Position numbers and translations under genes: made by a program
The notes under the pieces: model-generated
What the model was told of the DNA's origin: nothing
Database searches by the model: none
Seen by the model: the letters and a program-made list of their open reading frames with translations, nothing else
Assembly (NCBI GenBank): GCA_030017715.1
Contig: JASEIU010000005.1
Location: 62,001 to 126,000 of the forward strand
Length of the DNA stretch: 64,000 nucleotides
Source: Candidatus Saccharicenans sp.
GTDB taxonomy: Bacteria > Acidobacteriota > Aminicenantia > Aminicenantales > Saccharicenantaceae
Reading direction: 5' to 3'
Part shown: piece by piece, positions 46,349 to 54,570 of the stretch
How the letters are laid out: every line of letters begins with the position of its first letter
Position numbering within the stretch: the first letter of the stretch is position 1

Positions 46349-46378
46349 TTGACCATCCAGCTGCAAATCTCATATATT
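46349..46378 (+). promoter_or_regulatory. promoter of the tungstate/pterin operon
   Basis: TTGACC at 46349-46354 and TATATT at 46373-46378 are separated by 18 bases. Transcription would begin near 46385, about 25 bases before the first pairing strand of the riboswitch. The position fits the riboswitch and terminator downstream, which makes each call support the other. Confidence 0.68.
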
Positions 46379-46410
46379 ATTAGGGTATTCAGGTCTTTGA
46401 AAAACAAAAG

Positions 46411-46507
46411 AACTCCGAGCCGGCAGTCCTGAAGCCCGGGTGGTATGGACGCCGGCCGAAAGGGTATGGCTGGAAACGGCCACTGCCTCCCGCTCAGGAA
46501 AGGAGTT
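46411..46507 (+). ncRNA. Moco/Tuco-family riboswitch aptamer
   Basis: P1 pairs AACTCC (46411-46416) with GGAGTT (46502-46507). A second helix pairs GCCGGC (46419-46424) with GCCGGC (46451-46456), extended by GTCC/GGAC. A third, TGGCTG/CGGCCA (46467-46482), closes a GAAA tetraloop. The single-stranded words GCCTCCCG and GGAAAGG match the conserved 3' part of Moco RNAs as I remember them from the E. coli moaA leader. At 97 bases it is shorter than that leader, as expected for the P3-less form assigned to tungsten cofactor. The operon encodes tungstate uptake and pterin synthesis. Family call is by recall, not a covariance search. Confidence 0.78.
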
Positions 46508-46523
46508 GCAAGTGAAACCGAAG

Positions 46524-46558
46524 GGCATGCTTTCCGGGTGGAAGGCATGCCTTTTTTT
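46524..46558 (+). terminator. riboswitch expression platform: intrinsic terminator
   Basis: A 12-bp stem, 46524-46535 with 46540-46551 (GGCATGC/GCATGCC plus TTTCC/GGAAG), closes a GGGT loop and is followed by seven T. The CTTTCC in its 5' arm (46530-46535) is exactly complementary to the conserved GGAAAG of the aptamer (46497-46502), which offers an antiterminator. If so, the ligand-bound aptamer frees the terminator and the switch is OFF with cofactor present. Confidence 0.82.
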
Positions 46559-47041
46559 ATTGGTCCTGATAAAGTTTTGCGGCAAGGCCGGAGAAAGCAA
46601 GACAGTTTGACAGAATTGGCTAAAGATGAATTAACCTGTGCCATTGAAAGAAAAAATCAAGCGACATAAGGAAACTGAAAAAAGAGAATGCCTGGTCCAG
46701 TGAATATAATAAATAAAAATTGTAGTGATAATAAATAATGGCAGTGATAGGAACCAGAGAAATGTTGAGAGAAGAAGAAAAAAGAGATAGGGGAAACGGC
46801 CGCTGTGAGTTTTAGATAATTTGGAGGAATAGAATAGAGGAAAAGAAGAATGACAGAAAGGAGGGTAACAGAAAAAGAAAAAAAGGAGACGAAAAAAGAG
46901 ATAAAGAGGAAGCGAAAAGGGATGAAATGTTGAATTGGAAAAATAATCAAATAGAGAAAAAGGAAATAATTAACCGGGGTATAAAAGAAAAAACAGGAAA
47001 AGTTAAGAAATTAAAATAAGACTGATAGTCAGGGAAAAATT
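46559..47041 (+). other. long purine-rich leader between riboswitch terminator and tupA
   Basis: About 480 bases with no recognisable gene. From about 46730 the coding strand is strikingly purine-rich; in 46861-46920 only five of 60 bases are pyrimidines. Among many short chance frames is a 27-codon one (46850-46933) with GAGGAAAAG upstream, in which 18 of 27 residues are Lys, Arg or Glu. It may be meaningless. The opposite strand reads as a long Phe/Leu/Ser frame, a mirror of the purine tract. Confidence 0.5.
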
Positions 47042-47998
47042 ATGGCCAGGATGACACAATTGTCGGATCAGGAACGGCAGAAAAAAAGAAAAAAAATTTA
47101 CTTTGTATATCTCATTCTGGTTCTGGCTGCGATCTTCGCGGCTTACAGGACTGCTTCACTTCTAAAGCCTCTGGCCAGGCAGCGAGGCGAAATGAAATCC
47201 CCGGTTTCTGTCGGGTCTGAAAAAACACCGCGCCAGATAATCGTGGCCACCACCACCAGTCTTTACGATAGCGGCCTGCTCGATGCCTTGCTGCCTGTTT
47301 TTGAGCGGGAAACCGGATTCAGGGTAAAAGTGCTGGCGGTCGGAAGCGGCGAAGCCTTAGAAATGGGCAGACGTCAGGAGGTTGACTTAATCCTGGCTCA
47401 TTCGAGGGAGCAGGAACTAAAGTTCGTGGAAGAGGGCTGGGGCAGACGCCGGGAAGAATTCATGTCGAGCGATTTTATTATCGCCGGATCGGTGGCAGAT
47501 GAAGCCGGGATCCGGGGGCTGGAATTTATTGAAGCCTTTCCCCGGATAGCCGGGAGTCAGGCTCTTTTTGTCAGTCGGGCTGATAATTCCGGAACCCACA
47601 ACCTGGAGCTTAAAATATGGCGGCTGGCAGGTATTAATCCATCCGGTCCCTGGTATCTGCAAACGGGTCAGGGCATGGGGGAAAGTCTCCTCGTAGCTTC
47701 AGAAAAAAAAGCTTATATTCTTTCCGATTATCCGACTTTTTGCCGTCTTCGTTCCGGCCTGAAACTTGAGGTTCTCAGCCGCGATGAGAATTTCAAAAAC
47801 CTCTACTCGGCCATCGTCGTTGATAATAAATCCGGCAGGGTCAATCTGGACGGAGCTGAAAGCCTTATGAATTTTTTAATTTCAAAGAAAGCTCAGGAAA
47901 TTATTGCTGACTTCAGGATAGATACTTCCGGCTTAAAAGATAATTATCCGCTTTTCAGAGCTTTACGGTTAGATGCCGGAGCTACGGGGAAGAGATGA
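47042..47998 (+). CDS. tupA: tungstate ABC transporter substrate-binding protein
   Basis: 318 residues. A basic N-terminus and one hydrophobic helix (IYFVYLILVLAAIFAAY) anchor or export it. The binding protein starts with the TupA signature VATTTSLYDSGLLDALLP, then GSGEALEMGRRQEVDLIL, SRADNSGTHNLELKIW and GQGMGESLLVASEKKAYILSD. It captures tungstate with high selectivity over molybdate in the periplasm. The TTTS-x-DSGL motif distinguishes TupA from ModA and PstS. First gene after the riboswitch; its stop overlaps tupB by four bases. Confidence 0.92.
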   Translation: MARMTQLSDQERQKKRKKIYFVYLILVLAAIFAAYRTASLLKPLARQRGEMKSPVSVGSEKTPRQIIVATTTSLYDSGLLDALLPVFERETGFRVKVLAVGSGEALEMGRRQEVDLILAHSREQELKFVEEGWGRRREEFMSSDFIIAGSVADEAGIRGLEFIEAFPRIAGSQALFVSRADNSGTHNLELKIWRLAGINPSGPWYLQTGQGMGESLLVASEKKAYILSDYPTFCRLRSGLKLEVLSRDENFKNLYSAIVVDNKSGRVNLDGAESLMNFLISKKAQEIIADFRIDTSGLKDNYPLFRALRLDAGATGKR

Positions 47999-48666
47999 AT
48001 CTGAAAGAAATTCTCGAAATAACCTGGCTCAGCCTGGCCGTGTCGGGCTCGGCTGCGATGCTTTCGATGCTGGTCGGACTCCCGGCAGCCATTTTCTTTT
48101 ATTTCAAAAAATTTCCAGGGAAAAAATTCGTGCTGGCCCTTATCAACACTGGAATGGGACTTCCTCCGGTGGTGGTCGGGCTTTTTGTGGCCCTGATATT
48201 CTGGCGAAGCGGGCCGCTGGGATTTCTTCAGTTGATGTATACACCCGCAGCCATGGTCATCGCCCAGTTCATAATCGCCCTTCCGCTGGTGGCCGGACTT
48301 TCCCTGGCGGCTTTTCATCAGGTGGACCCAGAAATTCTGCTACAGGCAAGAGCCCTCGGAGCCTCCGGGTTTCAGCTGGTTAAGGTTCTGCTGAAGGAAT
48401 CGAAAATGGGACAGTTAGCGGCCATCATCGCCGCCTTCGGTGCGGTCATTTCCGAAGTTGGTGCGGTGCTGATGGTCGGCGGAAACCTGAAGGGCTACAC
48501 CCGGGTGCTGACGACGGCCATCGTTCAGGAGACCAGAATGGGCAATTTCCGGTCGGCCGCATGGCTGGCCCTGATCCTTTTAGCCCTGAGTTTTGCGGTC
48601 AACTGGTTTTTAACCTCGATCCAGCAGAAAGGAGCTGACAGGTGGAAAAACCCGAGCTGGAAGTAA
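47995..48666 (+). CDS. tupB: tungstate ABC transporter permease
   Basis: A 223-residue inner-membrane permease with five or six helices. The ATPase-contact loop is ARALGASGFQLVKVLLKESKMGQLAA, followed by the family-typical FGAVISEVGAVLMVGGNLKGYTRVL. Its length matches TupB rather than the longer ModB. ATGA overlap with tupA; its last 25 bases overlap tupC. Confidence 0.93.
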   Translation: MNLKEILEITWLSLAVSGSAAMLSMLVGLPAAIFFYFKKFPGKKFVLALINTGMGLPPVVVGLFVALIFWRSGPLGFLQLMYTPAAMVIAQFIIALPLVAGLSLAAFHQVDPEILLQARALGASGFQLVKVLLKESKMGQLAAIIAAFGAVISEVGAVLMVGGNLKGYTRVLTTAIVQETRMGNFRSAAWLALILLALSFAVNWFLTSIQQKGADRWKNPSWK

Positions 48667-49745
48667 GGGACCTTAAACTGTTCAGCGGGAAAAGGCCGGT
48701 AGTAGACATCCCGCATTTTGAGCTTGGAAAGGGAGAATGTCTGGTTCTTTTCGGGCCGAACGGCTCGGGAAAAAGCACCTTCCTGCGGATTCTTTCTTTT
48801 CTTCAGACTCCTGACTCCGGAGAAATTTATTATCAGGGCGAAAAGGCCGGTGAAGGCAACCGCCGCCGGTTGAGCCTTAAGGCAGTCCTCCTGCTGCAGA
48901 AACCGGTTTTTTTTAGCGGCACCGTGCGCGAAAATCTACTGCTGGGCCCGAAATTTCGCGGGATAAGCGAGGCGGAGCGAAAATCAAGGCTGGATAGGGT
49001 GGCGGCTCTCTTTCGCCTTGAGGAGTTTCTCCAACGCTCTCCCTATGAGCTTTCCGGAGGCGAAAGACAGAGGGTTCATTTAGCGCGGGCTTTCATTCTC
49101 GAGCCGGAAATTCTTTTTCTTGATGAGCCTTTTAACGGACTCGATGTCCATTACCGGGAAAAATTGATGGCTGATTTTTACCGCATCAGAAGATCCACCG
49201 GAGTGACCACGATTCTGGTGACCCACATCAGGGAAGAGGCTCTCTACCTGGCCGACAGGATGGCCGTGATGTTGGAGGGAAGAATAGTCCTGACTGGAAG
49301 GCCCGAAGAAATATCAGCCGCGCCGGCCACGGCTGAAGTTTCGCAGCTTATGGGACAGGAACTTCTGGTTGAAGGAGTGGTTGAAAGCTCAAACGGCGGG
49401 CTTCTTCAGATTCAAGCTCACGGTCAGGTGGTCAGGGCTTTTGGAAATCAGACGGAAGGCGAAAGGGTGCTCCTGACCTTCAGACCGGAAGAAGTGATTT
49501 TAGCGGCCGAACGTCCGGTGACCAGTGTCCGCAACTGGTTTTACGCAGAGATCGTGGAAATAAGGCCGTTTGACCGGATGTTTCTGGTTATTCTGGAGTG
49601 CGGATTCAGGCTCAAAGCCTTTGTCTCAAAGTCTTCGGTGGAAGAGCTTCGACTTCAGCCGGGAAAGAAAGTCTGGGCCGGGGTAAAAGCCTCAGCCGTA
49701 ACTACCTGGCCTGGCCGGATGGCTGGCGAATTCCATACTCAGTGA
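48642..49745 (+). CDS. tupC: tungstate ABC transporter ATPase with TOBE domain
   Basis: 367 residues. ABC domain motifs are GPNGSGKST, Q-loop LLLQKPVFF, signature LSGGERQRVH, Walker B ILFLDEPFNGLD and switch VTHIREEA. The last 110 residues are a TOBE-like small-molecule-binding module (ILECGFRLKAFVSKSSVEELRLQPGKKVWAGVKASAV), which in molybdate ATPases binds the oxyanion and allows inhibition by substrate. The start is GTG 48642, seven bases after AAAGGAG, overlapping tupB. Confidence 0.92.
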   Translation: MEKPELEVRDLKLFSGKRPVVDIPHFELGKGECLVLFGPNGSGKSTFLRILSFLQTPDSGEIYYQGEKAGEGNRRRLSLKAVLLLQKPVFFSGTVRENLLLGPKFRGISEAERKSRLDRVAALFRLEEFLQRSPYELSGGERQRVHLARAFILEPEILFLDEPFNGLDVHYREKLMADFYRIRRSTGVTTILVTHIREEALYLADRMAVMLEGRIVLTGRPEEISAAPATAEVSQLMGQELLVEGVVESSNGGLLQIQAHGQVVRAFGNQTEGERVLLTFRPEEVILAAERPVTSVRNWFYAEIVEIRPFDRMFLVILECGFRLKAFVSKSSVEELRLQPGKKVWAGVKASAVTTWPGRMAGEFHTQ

Positions 49746-49761
49746 ACGGGGAGGTATAGAG

Positions 49762-50979
49762 ATGATTTCTTATGAGGAAGCCAGAAGGCTGGTGATGGAA
49801 CAGGCGAAAATCCTCGGGCGGGAGAAGGTTAATTTCGAAAGAGCTTGCGGACGGGTGTCTGCGGAGGAAATCCGCTCGAAAATTCCGGTGCCGCCGTTCA
49901 GAAATTCAGCCGTTGACGGTTATGCTGTAAGGAGCGAGGACACGAAGGCGGCGGACCTTCCGGCGCGATTGAAGCTACTGGCGGAACAGCCGGCCGGAGA
50001 GTATTTCAGAAAAAATTTAAGGTCCGGCCAGTCCGTCAAGGTGATGACCGGAGCTCCGGTGCCGTCCGGTGCTGATGCGGTCATTCCGGTGGAAGAAGCG
50101 AAGGAAGAGAACGGGTATGTTTTAGTAAGTCGGGCCTTCAGACCCGGAGAAAATGTGCGCGAGGCGGGTGAGGATGTCGGCAGAGGTCAGGTTATTATAA
50201 GGCCCGGCATGGTTCTCAAAGCTCCCCACCTGGGACTTCTGGCAGCCTGCGGGGTCGGGAAAATTACGGTTTACAGGAGACCGCGAGTAGCGGTGCTGGT
50301 AACCGGAAACGAGCTGTGTGAGCCTGGAGAAAAACTCCGACCGGGGAAAATTTATGATGCCAACTCGACCATCCTCCGGGCTCTGGTGGAATCAAGCGGA
50401 GCGGAACTGATTTTCATAAAACGGGTCAAAGATGATTTCAACGCTCTGGTCAGGGAGCTTAAAACCGCGCTGAATCGGGTGGATGTGGTTCTCACCTCAG
50501 GAGGAGTTTCAGTTGGCGATTTTGACCTGGTGAAAGAAACGGCCAGAAAGGTCGGCGCCCGGGAGATTTTCTGGCAGGTGGCCCAGAAGCCAGCGAAACC
50601 GCTGGCTTTTTATCGGGCGAAGGCAGGTCGCCGGACGGCCTGGATATTCGGCCTTCCTGGAAATCCCGGGGCGGTGATGATTTCTTTTGAAGAATACGTC
50701 CGGCCCTTTATAAAAAAATTGTCAGGCAGATTTGATTTCTGGCCGCGAGAGATAGCAGCCGTTCTGACCGCTCCTGTGAGAAAGAAAAGAGGACGTCTGA
50801 ATTTTATAAGGGTGAGGCTGGAAGAAAGTCAGGGAGCCTGGAAAGTTTCTCCGGCCGACAGGCAGGAGTCGGGAATAATTTCCACCCTGACCGAAACTGA
50901 CGGGCTGGCTCTTATTCCGGCTGAAGCCGATTTTCTGCCGGAGGGGACAAAGGTGAAGGTTCATCCGGTCGAATGGTAG
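49762..50979 (+). CDS. moeA: molybdopterin molybdotransferase MoeA
   Basis: A 405-residue enzyme that inserts the metal into adenylylated molybdopterin. Motifs: IPVPPFRNSAVDGYAVRSED, VMTGAPVPSGADAVIPVEE, VLVTGNELCEPGEKL, LTSGGVSVGDFDLVKE and FGLPGNPGAVMISFEEY, followed by the C-terminal barrel. In this operon the metal is likely tungsten. GGGAGG precedes the ATG, 16 bases after tupC. The stop codon overlaps the moaA start. Confidence 0.94.
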   Translation: MISYEEARRLVMEQAKILGREKVNFERACGRVSAEEIRSKIPVPPFRNSAVDGYAVRSEDTKAADLPARLKLLAEQPAGEYFRKNLRSGQSVKVMTGAPVPSGADAVIPVEEAKEENGYVLVSRAFRPGENVREAGEDVGRGQVIIRPGMVLKAPHLGLLAACGVGKITVYRRPRVAVLVTGNELCEPGEKLRPGKIYDANSTILRALVESSGAELIFIKRVKDDFNALVRELKTALNRVDVVLTSGGVSVGDFDLVKETARKVGAREIFWQVAQKPAKPLAFYRAKAGRRTAWIFGLPGNPGAVMISFEEYVRPFIKKLSGRFDFWPREIAAVLTAPVRKKRGRLNFIRVRLEESQGAWKVSPADRQESGIISTLTETDGLALIPAEADFLPEGTKVKVHPVEW

Positions 50980-51959
50980 GGAATGGTATAAGAATGCAGG
51001 ATAGATTTAACCGCCACATTAATTACATGAGAATTTCGGTCACCGACCGCTGCAATCTGCGCTGTTTTTATTGCCGGGGCGTTAAGGATTTTGTTTTTAT
51101 TCCGCATGAGGAAATATTGAGTTACGAGGAAATCCTTTATCTGGCGAGGCTGGCACTGCGAAGCGGAATAGACCGCTTCCGCCTTACCGGCGGAGAGCCG
51201 CTTCTTCGGAAAGGGCTCAGCAGCCTGATTTCGGGAATCTTAGCCTTTCCTGGAGTGAAAGATATTTCTCTTACCACCAACGGTATTCTGCTTGAAGAAT
51301 ATCTTGAAGAACTTAAGGCCGCTGGCCTCAGGCGCCTGAATGTTTCGCTGGACACTCTTGACCGGAAGAAATTTCAGCAAATCACCGGCGTTGACGCTCT
51401 TGAGCGAGTGCTCAAGGGGCTCAGAAAGGCTCAGCAGGCGGGTTTTGACCCGATCAAAGTCAACGTGGTGCTTCTCCGGGGTGTGAACGACGGTGAAGAT
51501 GTGGAGCGGTTTCTGGCTCTGGCCTTTGAACTTCCGGTTCATGTGAGGTTCATAGAACTTATGGACTTTTCGCCGGTTGGCGGCTATTTCGTTCCGGCCA
51601 CGGAAGTCATCGAGAGAATTCAAAAAAAATACAGACTTGAAGAGGTTGATATTCCCGGCTCGGGTCCGGCCAGGAGGCATTTCAGAATCGCCGGAATGAA
51701 AGGAAGCTTTGGATTTATCGCACCGCTGAGTCATCATTTCTGCGGCTCCTGCAACCGGTTGAGGCTTACCGCCGACGGCAAACTGAGGACCTGTCTTTTT
51801 TCGGAAAAGACGGTTGACTTGAAAAAGATGCTGAGAGCGGGGGCGGGCGAAGAGGAAATTCTCGAAACCATAACCGGGGCTCTGGCGGAAAAGCCCGGAA
51901 GCTGGCAGGAGTCGGGGACGGGAAAAAATCGAAACGGACTGAGGAGCATCGGAGGATGA
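50973..51959 (+). CDS. moaA: GTP 3',8-cyclase MoaA
   Basis: A 328-residue radical SAM enzyme that starts pterin synthesis from GTP. The N-terminal cluster motif is VTDRCNLRCFYCRG and the SAM/GTP-binding parts are FRLTGGEPLLRKGL and ISLTTNGILL. The second cluster is C-x2-C-x13-C in FCGSCNRLRLTADGKLRTCLF. The usual C-terminal GG is present: the protein ends RSIGG. The start may be 50973, overlapping moeA, or the internal Met at 50994, where the family normally begins (MQDRFNRHINYMRIS). Confidence 0.94.
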   Translation: MVGNGIRMQDRFNRHINYMRISVTDRCNLRCFYCRGVKDFVFIPHEEILSYEEILYLARLALRSGIDRFRLTGGEPLLRKGLSSLISGILAFPGVKDISLTTNGILLEEYLEELKAAGLRRLNVSLDTLDRKKFQQITGVDALERVLKGLRKAQQAGFDPIKVNVVLLRGVNDGEDVERFLALAFELPVHVRFIELMDFSPVGGYFVPATEVIERIQKKYRLEEVDIPGSGPARRHFRIAGMKGSFGFIAPLSHHFCGSCNRLRLTADGKLRTCLFSEKTVDLKKMLRAGAGEEEILETITGALAEKPGSWQESGTGKNRNGLRSIGG

Positions 51960-52205
51960 AACGGAAGCAGCGAAATAAATTCCAGAGAAGATTTTGATGG
52001 GTTAATGCCTGGAGGATGGCAGAAATTGCAGCGGGGGTTAATGGAAAAAGACGGGCCAGGCTTGAACGGTCGGCGCGGTTTGTGCCGGTGAAATTATCTG
52101 ACTGAAGAATCTGAATGACCGGGATAAAAAAGGGCAGGAGCGGATGGAGGCGAGGAATTTAGATGAATAGATCAAAAATATTATAGCAATTTCAGGAGAG
52201 TATTT

Positions 52206-52790
52206 ATGAAAGCAAAAAAACCGGAAAAAAAGATCAGGCCATCGAAGGAAAAAAGAAAAGAACCGGTTGTTTCCAGAAGGAGATCCGGAGGGCAGAATTC
52301 AGCCGGAGTGATTGTGGTGAAAGAAATTGTTGGAAAAGAAAAACTCCGCATGATAGATGTGGCAGAGAAAGCTGAGACCCTGCGGACGGCTGAAGCCCGG
52401 GGAGAAGTGCATATGTCTGCCGCCGTTCTAAAGCTGATTCTGGAAAACCGTCTGCCGAAAGGAGATGTGCTGGGGGCCGCTCGCTTAGCTGGAATTCAAG
52501 CCGCCAAGAAAACATCTGCACTTATTCCGCTGTGCCATCCGCTCAGAATCACTTCGGCCGAAGTTGAAGTCCGTCCGGTTAAATCAAAAAGGGTGGTTGA
52601 GGTAAAGAGCTTAGTGAAAGCTGTCGACCGGACAGGGGTGGAAATGGAGGCCCTGACGGCCGTGGCTGTAGCCTGTCTTACGGTTTATGATATGTGCAAG
52701 GCTTTTGATAGAAGAATGGTCATCGGCGATATTCATCTTGTTACTAAGACCGGCGGGAAGAGCGGCGATTTTCGCTGGGACAAAAAGTGA
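52206..52790 (+). CDS. moaC: cyclic pyranopterin monophosphate synthase MoaC
   Basis: 194 residues; the family is usually about 160. The extra 45 residues at the N-terminus are basic and Ser/Gly-rich (KKPEKKIRPSKEKRKEP) and look disordered. The catalytic body has MIDVAEKAETLRTAEARGEV, KKTSALIPLCHPLRIT and GVEMEALTAVAVACLTVYDMC. With MoaA it makes cyclic pyranopterin monophosphate. AGGAGA precedes the ATG. The 246-base gap after moaA is the largest inside the operon and no terminator or promoter was evident in it. Confidence 0.92.
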   Translation: MKAKKPEKKIRPSKEKRKEPVVSRRRSGGQNSAGVIVVKEIVGKEKLRMIDVAEKAETLRTAEARGEVHMSAAVLKLILENRLPKGDVLGAARLAGIQAAKKTSALIPLCHPLRITSAEVEVRPVKSKRVVEVKSLVKAVDRTGVEMEALTAVAVACLTVYDMCKAFDRRMVIGDIHLVTKTGGKSGDFRWDKK

Positions 52791-52844
52791 CCTGAATGAT
52801 ATCATCAGAAAATAACGGATGCGGAATTAAATAAGGAGGACAGG

Positions 52845-53366
52845 ATGAGCTCGCAAAGAGAAGAAAAAGCTGGAAATTCAGCCGGGGATAAAAGGGAAGA
52901 TAACGTCGGGGGTTTAAAAATAGCAGCCGGCACCGTGGTTTCGGTAAACATCTCCCCGAAAAAGAGCGTTCGGAAGAAGCCGGTCGGGGAAGCGCTGATG
53001 ATTGAAGATTATGGTCTTGAAGGGGATGCCCATGCCGGTCCGGGGGAAAAACAGATAAGTCTGCTGGCCATGGAGAGCATCGAGAAAATGAGGCGCCTCG
53101 GACTTGAAGTCTCACCCGGAGACTTTGCCGAAAACCTCACGACTTCCGGTCTCAACCTGCTGGCTCTGCCGGTCGGAACGATTCTTGAGGTGGGAGATGA
53201 GGTTGTTCTGGAAATCACCCGGCACGGTAAAACCTGCCACACGAAATGCGCCATTTTCCGTCAGGTGGGACACTGCGTCATGCCGGAAGAAGGCGTTTTC
53301 GCCCGGGTGATAAGGGGCGGTAAAATAAAAGCAGGAGATGGAATCAATGTCCGAACAGCATGGTGA
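52845..53366 (+). CDS. MOSC-domain protein
   Basis: 173 residues. After a disordered 25-residue start, the MOSC domain runs from GTVVSVNISPKKSVRKKPV through GLEGDAHAGPGEKQISLLAMESIEKM to GKTCHTKCAIFRQVGHCVMPEEGVFARV. MOSC domains carry out sulfur or metal-pterin handling; the Cys in GKTCHTKC is a candidate sulfur carrier. In several anaerobes MOSC is fused to the MogA domain. Here the two genes overlap, consistent with linked function. AAGGAGG precedes the ATG. Confidence 0.88.
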   Translation: MSSQREEKAGNSAGDKREDNVGGLKIAAGTVVSVNISPKKSVRKKPVGEALMIEDYGLEGDAHAGPGEKQISLLAMESIEKMRRLGLEVSPGDFAENLTTSGLNLLALPVGTILEVGDEVVLEITRHGKTCHTKCAIFRQVGHCVMPEEGVFARVIRGGKIKAGDGINVRTAW

Positions 53367-53892
53367 ACTGAAGCGAATAACAATCGTCATAGTCACCATT
53401 TCGGACCGGTCGGCTCGCGGCGAAAGGGAAGACCTGAGCGGTCCGGCTTTGAAAAATCTCGTCGAGGAAAAAGGAGCGCTGGTAAAGGCGATGGCGGTGG
53501 TGCCGGATGAAAAGGAAACGATAAAGAACAAGCTCATTGAACTGTGCGACGCACCCGACGCTCCTGAAGTAATTCTTACCGCCGGAGGCACCGGAGTTTC
53601 TAAAAGGGATGTGACCCCGGAAGCTACAAAAGAGGTGGTCGAAAAGGAGATTCCCGGAATGGCCGAGGCCATGAGAGCCTATAGCCTGCAGAAGACACCT
53701 CTGGCCATGCTCAGCCGGGCGGTCTGCGGCCTGAGAAATCAAACGCTGATCATCAACCTGCCGGGAAGCGTCCGCGGGGCGGTGGAAAATTTGCAGGCGG
53801 TCATGCCGGCGCTGGCTCATGCGGTTGAAATCCTCAGAGGGAAGATTTCAGATTGCCAGCAATCATCTCACCGCCACCATCAGGAAAAGTGA
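53347..53892 (+). CDS. mogA: molybdopterin adenylyltransferase, MogA/MoaB type
   Basis: About 181 residues. Motifs: IVTISDRSARGEREDLSGP at the N-terminus, LTAGGTGVSKRDVTPEATKEV in the middle and LIINLPGSVRGAVENLQAV near the end. It adenylylates molybdopterin before MoeA adds metal. ATG 53347 has AGGAG ten bases upstream; ATG 53338 is nearer the SD than usual. Either start overlaps the MOSC gene, so translation is coupled. MogA and MoaB cannot be separated with certainty here. Confidence 0.9.
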   Translation: MSEQHGELKRITIVIVTISDRSARGEREDLSGPALKNLVEEKGALVKAMAVVPDEKETIKNKLIELCDAPDAPEVILTAGGTGVSKRDVTPEATKEVVEKEIPGMAEAMRAYSLQKTPLAMLSRAVCGLRNQTLIINLPGSVRGAVENLQAVMPALAHAVEILRGKISDCQQSSHRHHQEK

Positions 53893-53901
53893 GGAGGGAA
53901 A

Positions 53902-54570
53902 ATGAAAGCTGTGGCCATCATTGGAGCTTCAGACAGCGGAAAAACAACTTTGATTGCGGCCCTGATTGAAGAATTCAGAACACGAGGGCTGACCTGCGGC
54001 GTTCTGAAAAAAGCCGCCCACGAAATTCAACTTGATGCCGAGGGCAAGGATTCCTGGCGCTTCATCCAAGCCGGAGCTATGGCGGCCGCGGTTATGACCG
54101 ACGAAAAAATCTTTTTGATTAAAAGAAAAACCCCGGCCGACACCCTGCTGGAAACGGCTCTCGACAGATTCTCCAAAGTTGATGTGCTCCTGGTTGAGGG
54201 CGGAAAGAGAGAAAGCGCTTTCAAGAAGATTTTAAGAGTTCAGAATGCCGATGACCACAATCTGATCAGCCCGCCGGACGACCTGATCGCCATCGTTTCC
54301 GACGAGCCGTTTGATTCTCCATATCCGTTCTTTCTGTCAGGTGAGACAGCCAAGCTGGCGGATTTCCTGCTGACGGTGCTCGAGCCCATGGAGCCGGCGG
54401 TAAAACTTAAAGTTGACGGGCGAGTGGTGCCGCTCAATGCCTTCGTCCAGGGAATTTTCCGCGAGGCAATTACGGGGATGGTCAGAGCCCTTAAAGATGT
54501 GCCGGAAAAGCCAGCTGAAATAATCATTCAGCTGAGAAACGGAGGGAAAGATGGCCAGGCTGAACCTTAA
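53902..54570 (+). CDS. mobB: MobB-like GTPase with extra C-terminal domain
   Basis: 222 residues. The first 160 match MobB: P-loop IIGASDSGKTTLIAAL, GVLKKAAHEIQLDAEGKDSWRFIQAGA and VDVLLVEGGKRESAFKKILR. About 60 more residues follow (VKLKVDGRVVPLNAFVQGIFREAITGMVRAL), which MobB of E. coli lacks. Tungsten AORs use a cofactor without a nucleotide, and no MobA is in the window, so the role may be regulatory or serve another enzyme. GAGGAGGG precedes the ATG. Confidence 0.82.
   Translation: MKAVAIIGASDSGKTTLIAALIEEFRTRGLTCGVLKKAAHEIQLDAEGKDSWRFIQAGAMAAAVMTDEKIFLIKRKTPADTLLETALDRFSKVDVLLVEGGKRESAFKKILRVQNADDHNLISPPDDLIAIVSDEPFDSPYPFFLSGETAKLADFLLTVLEPMEPAVKLKVDGRVVPLNAFVQGIFREAITGMVRALKDVPEKPAEIIIQLRNGGKDGQAEP

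Noticed and set aside
46657..46950. 97-codon Phe/Leu/Ser-rich minus-strand frame resembling a membrane protein
   Set aside because: It is the complement of the polypurine tract, so the hydrophobic composition is forced by base bias.
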